DNA of 64,000 nucleotides from Methanomassiliicoccaceae archaeon UBA72. GTDB taxonomy: Archaea; Thermoplasmatota; Thermoplasmata; Methanomassiliicoccales; Methanomethylophilaceae. Shown here piece after piece: positions 24,957 to 34,029 of this stretch (positions are counted from its first letter, which is position 1; each line of letters opens with the position of its first letter). The translations under genes were made by a program, and so were the position numbers. Where the stretch lies: the NCBI GenBank assembly GCA_002509405.1, contig DAVO01000030.1:54346-118345 (forward strand), given 5' to 3'. The notes beneath the pieces are model-generated. The model saw nothing but the letters and a program-made list of their open reading frames with translations, searched no databases and was not told where the DNA came from.

Positions 24957-26758
24957 TCTCCCACCTCCTCCCCTCTGTATCTCGCAATCGCCGCACAATC
25001 TTTGTCTCCGCGGCCGGAAAGCGTGACCACCAGCAGGTCGTCCTTTTTCATTTCGGGAGCTATTTTCATCGCGTAAGCCAAAGCGTGCGCCGATTCTATC
25101 GCGGGAATTATGCCTTCCTTCTTAGAAAGGTACTCGAACGCATCGACAGCCTCCTCGTCCGTGATGGGAACATATTCAGCCCGGCGAATATCATGCAGCC
25201 ACGAATGTTCAGGCCCTATTCCGGGGTAGTCGAGCCCTGCCGAAATCGAATACACCGGGGCGATCTGTCCGTATCCGTCCTGGCAGAAATAGGATTTCAT
25301 CCCGTGGAATATGCCTGGGCGTCCGGTGTTGATGGTTGCGGCGGTCTCGAAGGAATCGATCCCGCGACCTGCCGCTTCGCATCCTATCAGACGGACCTTC
25401 TCATCGTTTATGAATTCATAGAACGAACCGATCGCATTGGAGCCACCTCCGACACATGCGATGATGGCGTCCGGAAGTCTCCCCTCTTTTTCCAGGATCT
25501 GCTGTTTTATCTCCCTGCCTATCACGCTTTGGAAATCCCTCACCATCGTCGGGAACGGATGGGGCCCCATGACAGACCCTATGCAGTAATGGGTGTCCCC
25601 CATGCGGGAGGTCCATTCACGCATAGTCTCGGAAACGGCATCTTTTAGAGTTCCCGTACCCGATTCCACAGGTATCACTTCGGCTCCGAGGAGCCTCATC
25701 TTGTAGACATTCAGAGCCTGTCGTTCCATGTCGTTGGTTCCCATGAACACCACGCATTCCATTCCCAGTAGGGCGGCGGCCGTCGCGGTCGCCGTCCCGT
25801 GCTGTCCGGCCCCTGTCTCGGCTATCAGGCGGGTCTTGCCCATCTTCTTGGCCAGAAGCGCCTGCCCCAGCACATTGTTGATCTTGTGTGCGCCGGTGTG
25901 GTTCAGGTCTTCGCGTTTAAGATAGATCTTCGCTCCCCCGAGGCCATCGGACATCCTTTCTGCAAAGTACAGCCTGCTGGGCCTTCCGGCGTATTCGCAG
26001 AGGAGCGCATTCAGCTCGGAGACGAATGTCGGGTCAGCCTTGTATTGTTCGTACGCCTTCTCAAGCTCGATCACTGCGTTCATCAGGGTCTCGGGTATGT
26101 ATTGTCCCCCGTGTTCTCCGAATCTTCCTTTTTTTGTCATATGAGCACCTTCTCTGTCTGTCCTTCTCACGGATCCGATGAACTGTTTCATCTTCCGACG
26201 GTCTTTCTTACCTTCTGTTTCCACTCCGGAACTGGTGTCGACGGCATACGGGCGGAACGTTCTCACGATTTCTGACACGTTGTTCGGGTCTAACCCTCCT
26301 GCGAAGAAGAACGGGCGGCCGCACTCGTCGACGAGCGTCCCGTCGAACCGCTCTCCCGTACCGCCGGCCCCGTTATCCAGCAATATGAAGTCCGCAGGAG
26401 ATGCCAATGCTCTCTCGAAATCGCTTCTGCTGCTTATTCCGAACGCCTTCACCACCGGTACGCCGGTCATTTTGCGTATTTCCTCAATGAAGGTGTCGTC
26501 CTCGCCTCCATGAAGCTGTATCATCCCGATTGTCTTATTTTTCACCAGGCCGACTATGTATTCTTCAGGCTGGTCGACGAAAACTCCCACGGTGGCAACC
26601 CTGCGGTCCATCAGGTGACGCAGGCGAGCGGCCGTTTCACATGTCACACATCTGCGGCTCTTTTCGGAGAACACGAACCCTGCGTAATCCGGGAGCAGGG
26701 CGTTGATGCACTCGACGTCCTCCGGCGCCCGGATGCCACAAATCTTGATCTTCGTCAT
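24953..26758 (-). CDS. trpFB: Fused phosphoribosylanthranilate isomerase - tryptophan synthase beta subunit
   Basis: A single 601-residue frame encodes TrpF (residues 1-195; [52 protein letters not shown]) and then TrpB (207-601; [10 protein letters not shown], the PLP lysine in [23 protein letters not shown], the phosphate-binding VGGGSNAIG). The linker is only about ten residues. An internal ATG at 26140 has GGTG seven bases before it, so free TrpB could also be made. The fusion joins two non-consecutive enzymes of the pathway. Sequence and continuity are directly seen; whether the product stays fused is unknown. Confidence 0.93.
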   Translation of the reverse strand: MTKIKICGIRAPEDVECINALLPDYAGFVFSEKSRRCVTCETAARLRHLMDRRVATVGVFVDQPEEYIVGLVKNKTIGMIQLHGGEDDTFIEEIRKMTGVPVVKAFGISSRSDFERALASPADFILLDNGAGGTGERFDGTLVDECGRPFFFAGGLDPNNVSEIVRTFRPYAVDTSSGVETEGKKDRRKMKQFIGSVRRTDREGAHMTKKGRFGEHGGQYIPETLMNAVIELEKAYEQYKADPTFVSELNALLCEYAGRPSRLYFAERMSDGLGGAKIYLKREDLNHTGAHKINNVLGQALLAKKMGKTRLIAETGAGQHGTATATAAALLGMECVVFMGTNDMERQALNVYKMRLLGAEVIPVESGTGTLKDAVSETMREWTSRMGDTHYCIGSVMGPHPFPTMVRDFQSVIGREIKQQILEKEGRLPDAIIACVGGGSNAIGSFYEFINDEKVRLIGCEAAGRGIDSFETAATINTGRPGIFHGMKSYFCQDGYGQIAPVYSISAGLDYPGIGPEHSWLHDIRRAEYVPITDEEAVDAFEYLSKKEGIIPAIESAHALAYAMKIAPEMKKDDLLVVTLSGRGDKDCAAIARYRGEEVGE

Positions 26759-27543
26759 TTGGTCCCTCTGAGTTCGTCGAGTCTTTTCTTCTTGTCATGG
26801 GAACGCATCAGCGTTTCTCCGATAAGCACCCCGTCCACCTTGGACATGCGGAGGATGTCGATGTCGTTCGGACAGTTTATTCCGCTTTCGGCGATGAAAA
26901 GCACGTCCGGCGGCACGATCTCCCTCAGCCTTCTGCTGTTCTCGAGGTCCACGGTGAAATCGTTCAGATTTCTGTTGTTCACGCCTATCATCCTTGCGCC
27001 CGCGTCCAGGGCCGACGATATCTCCTGCTCGTCGTGCGCTTCCACCAGTGCGGACATGCCCAGGTCGTCGCAGATCCCAATATATCTTTCGAGTTCTGCG
27101 TTCTCGGTGATCGAGCATATCAGGAGCACCGCCGAGGCGCCCAGGGTCTTCGCTTCATAGATCATGTACTCGTCTACCGTGAAGTCCTTCCTCAGACACG
27201 GCACCGATACGGCGGAGGCAATCTTCTTCAGATGCTCATTTTCTCCCAAGAACCACTTAGGCTCGGTCAGTACGGATATGCATGACGCACCTGCGGTTTC
27301 GTATTCTCTGGCTATCTTCTCGTAAGGGTATTCCGTCACAATCCTGCCTTTAGACGGCGAAGCCTGTTTGCATTCGCAGATGAACGATATGAGGTCTCCT
27401 GTCAGCGCCTTCTCGAAAGGGAATCCGGTATCGCATTCCATCGAGGACGCTGAATCCCGCATCTCCCGGAATGAAAAATGGCCCTTCGATTCTGCGACGC
27501 GGACACTGGCATAATCGGCAATGTTCTGCAGGACATCCGTCAT
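26755..27543 (-). CDS. trpC: Indole-3-glycerol-phosphate synthase
   Basis: The 262-residue TIM-barrel protein has [15 protein letters not shown] (catalytic lysines), [51 protein letters not shown] and [11 protein letters not shown]. It closes the indole ring from carboxyphenylamino-deoxyribulose phosphate. The start is ATG at 27543, and the stop overlaps the trpFB start as ATGA. It is a stand-alone enzyme, not fused to TrpF as in enteric bacteria. Confidence 0.95.
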   Translation of the reverse strand: MTDVLQNIADYASVRVAESKGHFSFREMRDSASSMECDTGFPFEKALTGDLISFICECKQASPSKGRIVTEYPYEKIAREYETAGASCISVLTEPKWFLGENEHLKKIASAVSVPCLRKDFTVDEYMIYEAKTLGASAVLLICSITENAELERYIGICDDLGMSALVEAHDEQEISSALDAGARMIGVNNRNLNDFTVDLENSRRLREIVPPDVLFIAESGINCPNDIDILRMSKVDGVLIGETLMRSHDKKKRLDELRGTK

Positions 27544-27549
27544 TTCCGC

Positions 27550-28566
27550 TCACCCGTTCGAGGCTTTTACAAATTCGTCCAATTTAGACGCGGCCGAGCC
27601 GTTATCTATCATCTCTGCCGCGAGATCCATTCCGTGGCCTATATCCACGGCTTTCCCGGCGATATACAACGCCGAGCCCGCGTTCATCAGCACGGCGTTG
27701 CGACGGGCCCCCTCCTCTCCGTTCAGTATCGAACGAGTGACGGCCGCGTTCTGGGCAGGCGTGCCTCCGGTGAGGTCTTCCCGTCTTCCCATCGGAAGGC
27801 CGAATTCATCGGGCGACATCTCGAAAGACCTGTAATATCCGCTTTTTATCTCACATACCGTGGTCGGAGCGCCGACGGATATCTCATCCAGCTTGTCTTG
27901 TCCGTACACTACCATCCCATGTTCAACACCGAGTTTCATAAGAACCTTGGCCAAAGGTTCAACCAGCGATTCGCTGTACACACCCAGCAGCTGCATGGAC
28001 GGAGACGCCGGATTGGTCAGAGGACCGAGGATGTTGAACACGGTACGGAATCCCAGCTCCTTCCTTATCGAACCGACATACCTCATCGATGTGTGATATT
28101 TCTGTGCGAAGATGAAACAAATCCCGATATCTTCGAGCAGTTCGACGCATTTCTGCGGCGAGAGGTCGATATTCACGCCCAGCGCTTCCAGGCAATCGGC
28201 CGTTCCGCATCTGGACGAGGCCGCCCGGTTGCCGTGTTTTGCGATCTTGACGCCTGCGGCCGCGACGACCAATGCAGACGTCGTCGAGATGTTGAAGCTC
28301 TGGGAGCCGTCGCCGCCCGTTCCGACGATATCCATTATCTTCATGTCGTGCACGATTTTCTCGGAATGCTCCCTCATGGCGGCGGCGCAGCCCGTTATCT
28401 CGTCTATCGTCTCCGCGTTGGTGTTCTTCGTGCTCAACGCGGCGAGGAACGCGGCATTCTGGATCTGGGTCGTCTGCCCGGTCATGATCTCGTCCATCAC
28501 GCGATAAGCCTCGTCGTAAGTGAGGTCCTCCTTGTTGACCGTCTTGATGATGGCTTCTTTGATCAC
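27550..28566 (-). CDS. trpD: Anthranilate phosphoribosyltransferase
   Basis: The 338-residue protein carries the PRPP-binding [40 protein letters not shown], and [12 protein letters not shown] near 220. These are the core motifs of TrpD, which links anthranilate to PRPP. It is stand-alone, not fused to TrpG. It lies between trpG and trpC with very short gaps. Confidence 0.95.
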   Translation of the reverse strand: MIKEAIIKTVNKEDLTYDEAYRVMDEIMTGQTTQIQNAAFLAALSTKNTNAETIDEITGCAAAMREHSEKIVHDMKIMDIVGTGGDGSQSFNISTTSALVVAAAGVKIAKHGNRAASSRCGTADCLEALGVNIDLSPQKCVELLEDIGICFIFAQKYHTSMRYVGSIRKELGFRTVFNILGPLTNPASPSMQLLGVYSESLVEPLAKVLMKLGVEHGMVVYGQDKLDEISVGAPTTVCEIKSGYYRSFEMSPDEFGLPMGRREDLTGGTPAQNAAVTRSILNGEEGARRNAVLMNAGSALYIAGKAVDIGHGMDLAAEMIDNGSAASKLDEFVKASNG

Positions 28567-28570
28567 TATA

Positions 28571-29146
28571 TCACCTCCGCGCCAGTTTCAGGAAGTTGCG
28601 CAAGATCCTCTCCCCGTCGGGTGTCATGACAGACTCCGGATGGAATTGGACCCCGTAGACGTCATAGCTCCTGTGGCATACAGCCATGACCTCCCCGTCC
28701 TCGCTCCTGGCTATCGTCTTCAGGCACCCGGGGAGGGTTTCCTGTACGACGGCCAGAGAATGATAGCGGGCCGCCGGCATCCTTTCCGGACATCCCCTGA
28801 ATATCGGGCTTTCCGTGAACAATGTCACCACTGACCGCTTGCCGTGCATCAGTGTCTTCGCATACGACACGGTCGCGCCGTACGCCTCGCATATCGCCTG
28901 ATGTCCCAGACAGACTCCCAGTATTGGGACGGTCTTTCCGAACGCCTTCACCGCTTCCACGCATATGCCCGCATCCTCCGGCCTTCCCGGTCCGGGCGAC
29001 AGCACGATAGCATCCGGTCCCATCCTTTCCATCTCTTCGAGCGTTACCTTGTCGTTCCTCACGACCTCTATGTCAGGGTCGATGGAACCAATCAGCTGAT
29101 ATAGGTTGTAGGAAAAGCTGTCATAGTTGTCGACGAGCAATATCAT
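28571..29146 (-). CDS. trpG: Anthranilate synthase glutaminase component
   Basis: The 191-residue class I glutamine amidotransferase has [25 protein letters not shown], the nucleophile in GVCLGHQAI (Cys79) and the histidine/glutamate pair in [14 protein letters not shown]. It supplies ammonia to TrpE. Its ATG overlaps the trpE stop, as expected for equal amounts of the two subunits. PabA is a paralogous alternative, excluded by the operon. Confidence 0.95.
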   Translation of the reverse strand: MILLVDNYDSFSYNLYQLIGSIDPDIEVVRNDKVTLEEMERMGPDAIVLSPGPGRPEDAGICVEAVKAFGKTVPILGVCLGHQAICEAYGATVSYAKTLMHGKRSVVTLFTESPIFRGCPERMPAARYHSLAVVQETLPGCLKTIARSEDGEVMAVCHRSYDVYGVQFHPESVMTPDGERILRNFLKLARR

Positions 29147-30603
29147 CAGCGTCCCTCCGATGTCCTTAGCGCTTTCACGACCGCCGCCGCCTTATCTATG
29201 CATTCCTGATGCTCCCTCTCGGGAACCGAATCGGCCACTATCCCCGCGCCGGTCCTGACGAACACCTTCCCGTTCTTCTTGTACGCAATTCTTATCGCGA
29301 TGCAGGTGTCCAGATTCCCGGTGAAATCGATATATCCTATCGCTCCGCCGTATATCCCGCGCTTGTTGTTCTCGATGTCGTTTATCAGCTGACAGGCCCT
29401 TATCTTGGGAGCTCCGGAAAGGGTTCCCGCAGGCAATACGGCATCCAGCACGTCAAGCGCGTCGAGCCCCTCGCGTATCTGTCCGCTCACCGCGGAGCCT
29501 ATGTGCATCACGTGGGAAAAACGTTCCACGGAGTGATATTTCTCCACTTTCACGGTGCCGAAACTGCTGATCTTTCCGATGTCGTTCCTTCCCAGGTCCA
29601 CCAGCATGTCGTGCTCCGCAAGCTCCTTGGCATCCGACAGGAGGTCCGCCTCCAGAGCCCTGTCTTCCTCTTCCGTCCTCCCTCTGGGGCGCGTGCCGGC
29701 CAATGGGAACGTGTGCAACGTCCCGTCCTCGAGTTTCACAAGGGTCTCGGGGGATGCGCCGGCCACCTCCATGTCGGAGCCCGAAAAGTAGAACATGTAC
29801 GGAGATGGGTTGAGTTCTCTAAGCGAGCAGTATGTGTTGAGCAGGCTCCCCTCGTATTCGGTCTCCAAACGGTTCGAGAGGACGATCTGGAAAACGTCTC
29901 CTTCCCTGATGTGGTGTTTCGCCCTCTCCACCATGGCGCAATACCTTTCCTTGTCGAAAAGAGGTTTCAATTCCGTCAGCATCTTTCCGGGCTCGTCTTT
30001 CTTCGGTTCGCCGTTGTCGACGAGGTCCACCATCTGCCGCAGGTCCAAAACGGCCTTGTTGTAGTTGGTATACACATCTGAAAGGTCCATGTTCACGATG
30101 AACACGATCTTTTTTTCGAGGTTGTCGAAGGCTATGACCTTGTCGAAAAGCATTATATCGACGTCTTTGAAACCCTCGGTATCTTCGGCATCCAGATTCA
30201 GGATCGGCTCGGAATATTTCAGATAATCATAGGAGAAGTATCCGACGAATCCACCTGAAAAGGGAGGAAGGCAGCTCATACGCGGGCTCCTGTACCTGTC
30301 CAAAACCTGTCTTATGTATTTTCCCGGGTCGTCGGTCTCGAAAGACAGCGAATCCACCTTCATGTTTCCGTTCAGGCAGGTAATCGATAATTTCGGATCG
30401 TATCCCAGAAAAGTGTATCTCCCCCATTTTGCATCATTTTCCACCGACTCCAGTATGTAACAGTGGCCCGAGACGTTCTTGAGGATGCGAAGGACGTCTA
30501 TGGGTGTCTTCCCGCCGGAGGGAACCTCCGTGCTCACGGGAGCCGTCCTATATCCTCCTTCGACGGCCAGCTTCTCTATCTCTTCAATGCGGGGGAATAT
30601 CAT
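29146..30603 (-). CDS. trpE: Anthranilate synthase component I
   Basis: The 485-residue chorismate-binding protein has FQIVLSNRLE, PSPYMFYFSG, GASPETLVK, PLAGTRPRGRTEEED, HDMLVDLGRNDIG, the metal-binding GTLSGAPKIRACQLI and GAGIVADSVPEREHQEC. The N-terminal half includes the region that in many TrpE proteins forms the tryptophan feedback site (LESVENDAKWGRYTFLG). It is the first gene of the operon, and its ATG overlaps the stop of a possible 15-codon upstream frame. Confidence 0.95.
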   Translation of the reverse strand: MIFPRIEEIEKLAVEGGYRTAPVSTEVPSGGKTPIDVLRILKNVSGHCYILESVENDAKWGRYTFLGYDPKLSITCLNGNMKVDSLSFETDDPGKYIRQVLDRYRSPRMSCLPPFSGGFVGYFSYDYLKYSEPILNLDAEDTEGFKDVDIMLFDKVIAFDNLEKKIVFIVNMDLSDVYTNYNKAVLDLRQMVDLVDNGEPKKDEPGKMLTELKPLFDKERYCAMVERAKHHIREGDVFQIVLSNRLETEYEGSLLNTYCSLRELNPSPYMFYFSGSDMEVAGASPETLVKLEDGTLHTFPLAGTRPRGRTEEEDRALEADLLSDAKELAEHDMLVDLGRNDIGKISSFGTVKVEKYHSVERFSHVMHIGSAVSGQIREGLDALDVLDAVLPAGTLSGAPKIRACQLINDIENNKRGIYGGAIGYIDFTGNLDTCIAIRIAYKKNGKVFVRTGAGIVADSVPEREHQECIDKAAAVVKALRTSEGR

Positions 30604-30905
30604 TTTTCATGCCTTCTCAGCGTCCGACGATGTAAATGGAGGTCCATCGTGTCTTCAGCAATAACCATAAATCTACATTAGATATATATTTAACTACATT
30701 GATGTATATTTTAGTTCATCAATAGCTAGATCGGTATTTTCAATTTCACATCAGAATCCACGTCGTCCGCAGACAGAAAACCAGAATGCCCATATCCCCT
30801 TCGCGTCCGGGCCCGTGGGCGGCCGGACGTGCAATCCGGCCACAGGAGGCTTATACGGTCTCTTGCGCTCTCAAAGCTTATAACTGCCCGATATCATGAC
30901 CGTCC
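30604..30905. promoter_or_regulatory. trp operon promoter with direct repeats around the TATA box
   Basis: On the minus strand, AATGTAG occurs at 30700-30694 and again at 30679-30673, 21 bases apart, flanking the TATA-like AAATATATAT (30691-30681). The spacing of two helical turns suggests paired operator halves. A dyad TACAT-TG-ATGTA (30695-30706) overlaps one of them. A 15-codon frame MDLHLHRRTLRRHEK (30647-30600) ends in the overlap with the trpE start; it has no tryptophan codon. The right-hand part (30720-30905) holds no gene and probably the promoter of the membrane protein gene (CTTATAACTG, about 30878-30887). Confidence 0.5.
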
Positions 30906-31493
30906 ATGGAAGCCGATGCAATAATCGCATCACTCAAGGACCACTCTCCGGAGATCGTACTTTTCATCGGAGGTCTGATCGCGATATTCGTAGTGTACCT
31001 GTACCTCAAGGACGATGGCTCTGCAAAGTACAAGTTCGCCGTCTTCCTAGGGCTGGTCGCCGGTGTGGCGATGATATATATCGCAGCGGTCACCTGGTCC
31101 GGTCTTGCTCTGGCCACGGCGATAATAGTCGCAGTGGGAGGTTTCGCCCTTATCATAAGGCCGTTCCGTGAAGTGCATTTCTCAGTGATCCTGGCACTTT
31201 TCGTGATGGTGGTAGTTTACATACTCCTTGGGGAGCTTGACGGGACGATGGTCTACAGCATCGACATTTCTTTCCTCGCCTCGGGATACGTGAGGATCGC
31301 GATAGCCCTGATAGCCGGTGCCATAGTATATATGATTACAAACTTCATCGAGGAGATCATCAGGCTTTTCGGTAAAATCCTCAACTGGTGGCCTTTCCTT
31401 CTGATGATCGGGCTCCTCTGTATGGCTGAGGGCGTCATGGTCTTCCTTGGATACGGGTCTGTATACGAGATCTATCTGGACTACACCTCCTGA
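30906..31493 (+). CDS. Six-segment membrane protein of unknown function
   Basis: The 195-residue protein has a short cytosolic or external start (MEADAIIASLKDHSPE), then about six hydrophobic segments (near 16-33, 42-62, 66-85, 95-112, 124-145 and 160-180). No charged motif typical of transporters or enzymes was recognised. It stands alone, divergent from the trp operon and upstream of tRNA-Arg. Codon pattern matches its neighbours. Function unknown. Confidence 0.65.
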   Translation: MEADAIIASLKDHSPEIVLFIGGLIAIFVVYLYLKDDGSAKYKFAVFLGLVAGVAMIYIAAVTWSGLALATAIIVAVGGFALIIRPFREVHFSVILALFVMVVVYILLGELDGTMVYSIDISFLASGYVRIAIALIAGAIVYMITNFIEEIIRLFGKILNWWPFLLMIGLLCMAEGVMVFLGYGSVYEIYLDYTS

Positions 31494-31555
31494 GAGACGT
31501 CCGGATATTATCTTTATGTAAACCTTTAAATCAGTAAAGGCGTTGTTGGGTGAGT

Positions 31556-31654
31556 GGGCCCGTGGCTTAGCCAGGATATAGCGCTGGCCTTCTAAGCCAG
31601 ACGCCTCGGGTTCGAAAGTTTCATAAAAAGGAACCGAAATTCCCGACGGGCCCG
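31556..31654 (+). tRNA. tRNA-Arg(TCT) with a 24-nt intron inside the T-loop
   Basis: Acceptor GGGCCCG/CGGGCCC, anticodon stem CTGGC/GCCAG with loop CTTCTAA (anticodon TCT), T stem TCGGG/CCCGA. Between the T-stem halves lie 31 nt instead of seven. They fold as a strict bulge-helix-bulge: TTCG pairs with CGAA (4 bp), with 3-nt bulges AAA (5' side) and ATT (3' side), then GTTTC/GGAAC closing a 7-nt loop. Cutting at the standard place removes 31617-31640 and leaves T-loop TTCGAAT, a perfect consensus, so the intron is at 59/60. The discriminator G is followed by encoded CCA (31655-31657). Confidence 0.9.
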
Positions 31655-31700
31655 CCAAAGGATGCCGCCCCCGGGGCAGGTGTCCAGGAAGGAAAATAAC

Positions 31701-31808
31701 ATGAAGAGAAGTTCACGCGCCTGGAAGAAACGCGGCAATCAGCGTTGGAAATGGCGCAAGAAGAAGATGAGAAGGAGAAAGAGAGCAGCTAAGATGCGCA
31801 AGCAGTGA
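31701..31808 (+). CDS. rpl41e: Probable ribosomal protein eL41
   Basis: The 35-residue frame starts MKRSSRAWKKRGNQRWKWRK and is almost entirely arginine and lysine. The core RWKWRKKKMRRRKRAAKMRK resembles archaeal eL41, a 25-residue single helix at the subunit bridge; this one is about ten residues longer at the start. AAGGAAA lies about seven bases before the ATG. It lies between two tRNA genes. The assignment rests on composition and the KWRKK-type core, so it is likely but not certain. Confidence 0.7.
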   Translation: MKRSSRAWKKRGNQRWKWRKKKMRRRKRAAKMRKQ

Positions 31809-31826
31809 TCACAGTCATTCTGACAA

Positions 31827-31997
31827 GGGAGTATAGGCTAACCTGGCAGACTGGCGGGCTCCAGTTATAGAGCGTGATTGAATTGAGGTTGCTGAAGTTA
31901 TGATGAATAACTGGAGCGATGACTCGATAATTTCGCGGGGGGTAGCTCCCCCCGTGGTGGAAACCCGCTGACGGGGGTTCAAATCCCTCTGCTCCCA
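31827..31997 (+). tRNA. tRNA-Trp(CCA) with a 98-nt intron
   Basis: Acceptor GGGAGTA/TGCTCCC, anticodon stem GCGGG/CCCGC and loop CTCCAG..A with anticodon CCA at 31861-31863; T arm GGGGG TTCAAAT CCCTC. The intron (31865-31962) is at the canonical 37/38 position, with 3-nt bulges AGT and AAA at its ends. The D stem is weak, as in some archaeal tRNA-Trp. CCA is not encoded. The intron carries guide-RNA-like boxes, described separately. Confidence 0.88.
31865..31962 (+). ncRNA. Box C/D-like guide RNA in the tRNA-Trp intron
   Basis: A perfect C box ATGATGA is at 31900-31906, a CTGA (D-type) box at 31892-31895, a C-like GTGATTGA at 31874-31881 and a D-like ATGA at 31919-31922. CTGGAGC (31911-31917) is complementary to GCTCCAG of the tRNA's own anticodon loop (31858-31864). 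Counting five bases back from ATGA gives G31914, which pairs with C34. This fits the known euryarchaeal tRNA-Trp intron that guides 2'-O-methylation of C34. The ATGA box departs from the usual CTGA. Confidence 0.75.
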
Positions 31998-32021
31998 CCT
32001 TGCGTATCTTAGCGGCATCTC

Positions 32022-32066
32022 TGCCCCCCTGAGAAGGGGCATAACAACTTTCTCTTCTTTTTTCTT
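32022..32066 (+). terminator. Terminator after tRNA-Trp
   Basis: TGCCCC (32022-32027) and GGGGCA (32036-32041) form a 6-bp stem with an 8-nt loop, followed by pyrimidine-rich DNA with T-runs to 32066. It also lies just after the stop of the convergent DUF2075 gene. Confidence 0.6.
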
Positions 32067-32076
32067 TAAAGAACAA

Positions 32077-33987
32077 TCAATTTCTTGTGTTTTTCTTGAA
32101 TTTGTTAATCCGCGACATCATGTGTTCCTGCAAGGACCGGTCCGTGCAGTAAACATAGCAGCCCTTCATACCTCGGGTCATCAGGGTGCGGTAGGTGTTC
32201 CTTATTATCCTATCGGCCACCTTCTCCTGTTCTTCGGGATCTGGGTATTTCTGTTTCAGTCCGCGTAGCGACTGGTCCGTACGGGCCCTCTTCGTACGGT
32301 CGGTCACGACCTTCCCGTCCCTGTAGGCCAGGTCGTCGCCGATTATCACGCCGACATAATCAAATTCGAGTCCCTGGCAGGTATGTATGCATCCTATTTC
32401 CCCGACGGATGTCGCATCTACCGCCCAAGTGTTTGTCGAGCCAAGATTCCAACTCATTCCAAATCCGAAATCCTGTATTTTCACATCGTGATATGCCGGG
32501 TCGTGTTTTTTATCAGTCTTCCAATCCCAACAGTAACCGGCGACCATGCGCGACTTGTTTGCTGTGAGATTCTTTTCCTCGATCGAGCGCCTGAGCTCGT
32601 TGGGGTCATCGAAAATCTCGATGTCGTACACGAAGTCGTCCGCCGTGTCGAAGTTTGCTGTCTCTCTAATTCCCAGCAAATCATCGACCCATGCCAAATA
32701 TCCGTCCGACCCGTCACATCTGAACTGCGAATCCAGTTCCATCCTCTTAATCCGGGCGCCGCAGGAACGGGCAAATCCCTCTATGTTCTCTATGGTCCCT
32801 ATATCATCCAAGGTTACGCGCTGGCTTTCGTCTATGAAGAAGACGGAGAGCTTCGACGCGTTGATAATCTCCTTAATCTGATTTTCCCCTTGGTTTTTGA
32901 ACATGCCGGATTTTTCCGCCAGGCGATGGGATTCGTCGACCAACAGGACATTGAAGTCATTCTTGCCGCTCGATATGAACGCGCCCGAACCTTTGAACAT
33001 GTTTTTAACGCTTGTAACGCTGCGTGAAAGTCTTCCCTTCCCCTCGCTGAGTTTCCGGAAATAGACATTTCTGGGCGCGCTGTTCTTTGTTACATAGGCG
33101 ACGAGATTGCCCTGCTCCGTCAACTTTGCGAGAAGGTTGATTGCCAGGACCGATTTTCCAGTCCCGGGCCCTCCCTCCACGATGATCACCCGTTTAAAAG
33201 GGTCGTTCCTGCACCTCTTCGCTTGGTCCAATATTTCCTCTAGAACGACCTTCTGCCTGTCTATCATGACGAACTCCCGATTACCGTTCACGAGGGAAAC
33301 AATGCAGTCCTGGAGCGATTTAGAGGGGCGCAGCCTTCCCCGTTCCATCATATCTATGACGTTTTTGCTGTCGCCATGGCGTACATACGTCTGGATGAAT
33401 TTCCTGAGCCTGTTTTTGTCACGAATGCCGAACAAAGGCGCCTCTGACATGTAGAAGCCGTATGCCTGGTCCGTAAGAGGGTCGTCGTCTGTGATTTCGT
33501 AGTTGTGCAGATAAGCGCATGGCTTCAGCCTCAGAAGCCCGTCCTGAACGCAAACGCTGTAGTCGTTAATCATCTGTACGTAGGACCAGGCCTGGAAAGA
33601 GGGGTGCGTAGTTTCGTTCATCGAACCGCCCAGCACGGTCTTCACAATGCCGTCTTTCTCTACCACTGATTCTGCGATTGTCCACTGCTTCAATTCAATC
33701 ACGATTGCAGAACCGATTCCCCTGTCATCGGTGCCGGCAACAATCATGTCGACCCTTTTTCCTGTGTAGGGGATGTTGTATTCGACAGCTATGCTGGCAT
33801 CCTTGGGCACATCGGATTTCCCAAGCACGATATACATGTGATTCAAGGAATTCTGCCACGATGAAAATTCAGACTGCGGAGTGCCCCTTCCCATCTTCTC
33901 ATACACTGCGGCGCTCAGTTTTCCGGCCAACAGGCCGCCGTCGACGTCTGATTCAAAATCAGCCAGCGTACCGCTGTATATGATCAT
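32077..33987 (-). CDS. DUF2075 P-loop NTPase/helicase with N-terminal nuclease-like domain
   Basis: The 636-residue protein (from ATG at 33987) starts with a domain carrying Asp80, then Glu98 and Lys100 in VIELKQW, the D...ExK pattern of PD-(D/E)xK nucleases. The DUF2075 ATPase follows: Walker A GGPGTGKS (about 272-279), Walker B VLLVDESHRL, and helicase-like late motifs CQGLEFDYVGVIIG and TYRTLMTRGMKGCYVY. DUF2075/Schlafen-like NTPases with nuclease domains are often found among anti-phage systems. It is a lone gene next to tRNA-Trp and looks more AT-rich than its neighbours. A defence role is inferred. Confidence 0.82.
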   Translation of the reverse strand: MIIYSGTLADFESDVDGGLLAGKLSAAVYEKMGRGTPQSEFSSWQNSLNHMYIVLGKSDVPKDASIAVEYNIPYTGKRVDMIVAGTDDRGIGSAIVIELKQWTIAESVVEKDGIVKTVLGGSMNETTHPSFQAWSYVQMINDYSVCVQDGLLRLKPCAYLHNYEITDDDPLTDQAYGFYMSEAPLFGIRDKNRLRKFIQTYVRHGDSKNVIDMMERGRLRPSKSLQDCIVSLVNGNREFVMIDRQKVVLEEILDQAKRCRNDPFKRVIIVEGGPGTGKSVLAINLLAKLTEQGNLVAYVTKNSAPRNVYFRKLSEGKGRLSRSVTSVKNMFKGSGAFISSGKNDFNVLLVDESHRLAEKSGMFKNQGENQIKEIINASKLSVFFIDESQRVTLDDIGTIENIEGFARSCGARIKRMELDSQFRCDGSDGYLAWVDDLLGIRETANFDTADDFVYDIEIFDDPNELRRSIEEKNLTANKSRMVAGYCWDWKTDKKHDPAYHDVKIQDFGFGMSWNLGSTNTWAVDATSVGEIGCIHTCQGLEFDYVGVIIGDDLAYRDGKVVTDRTKRARTDQSLRGLKQKYPDPEEQEKVADRIIRNTYRTLMTRGMKGCYVYCTDRSLQEHMMSRINKFKKNTRN

Positions 33988-34029
33988 CCGTTGGCGCAAA
34001 GGAATCTGAAGTTATATCGCTTGCGAACA

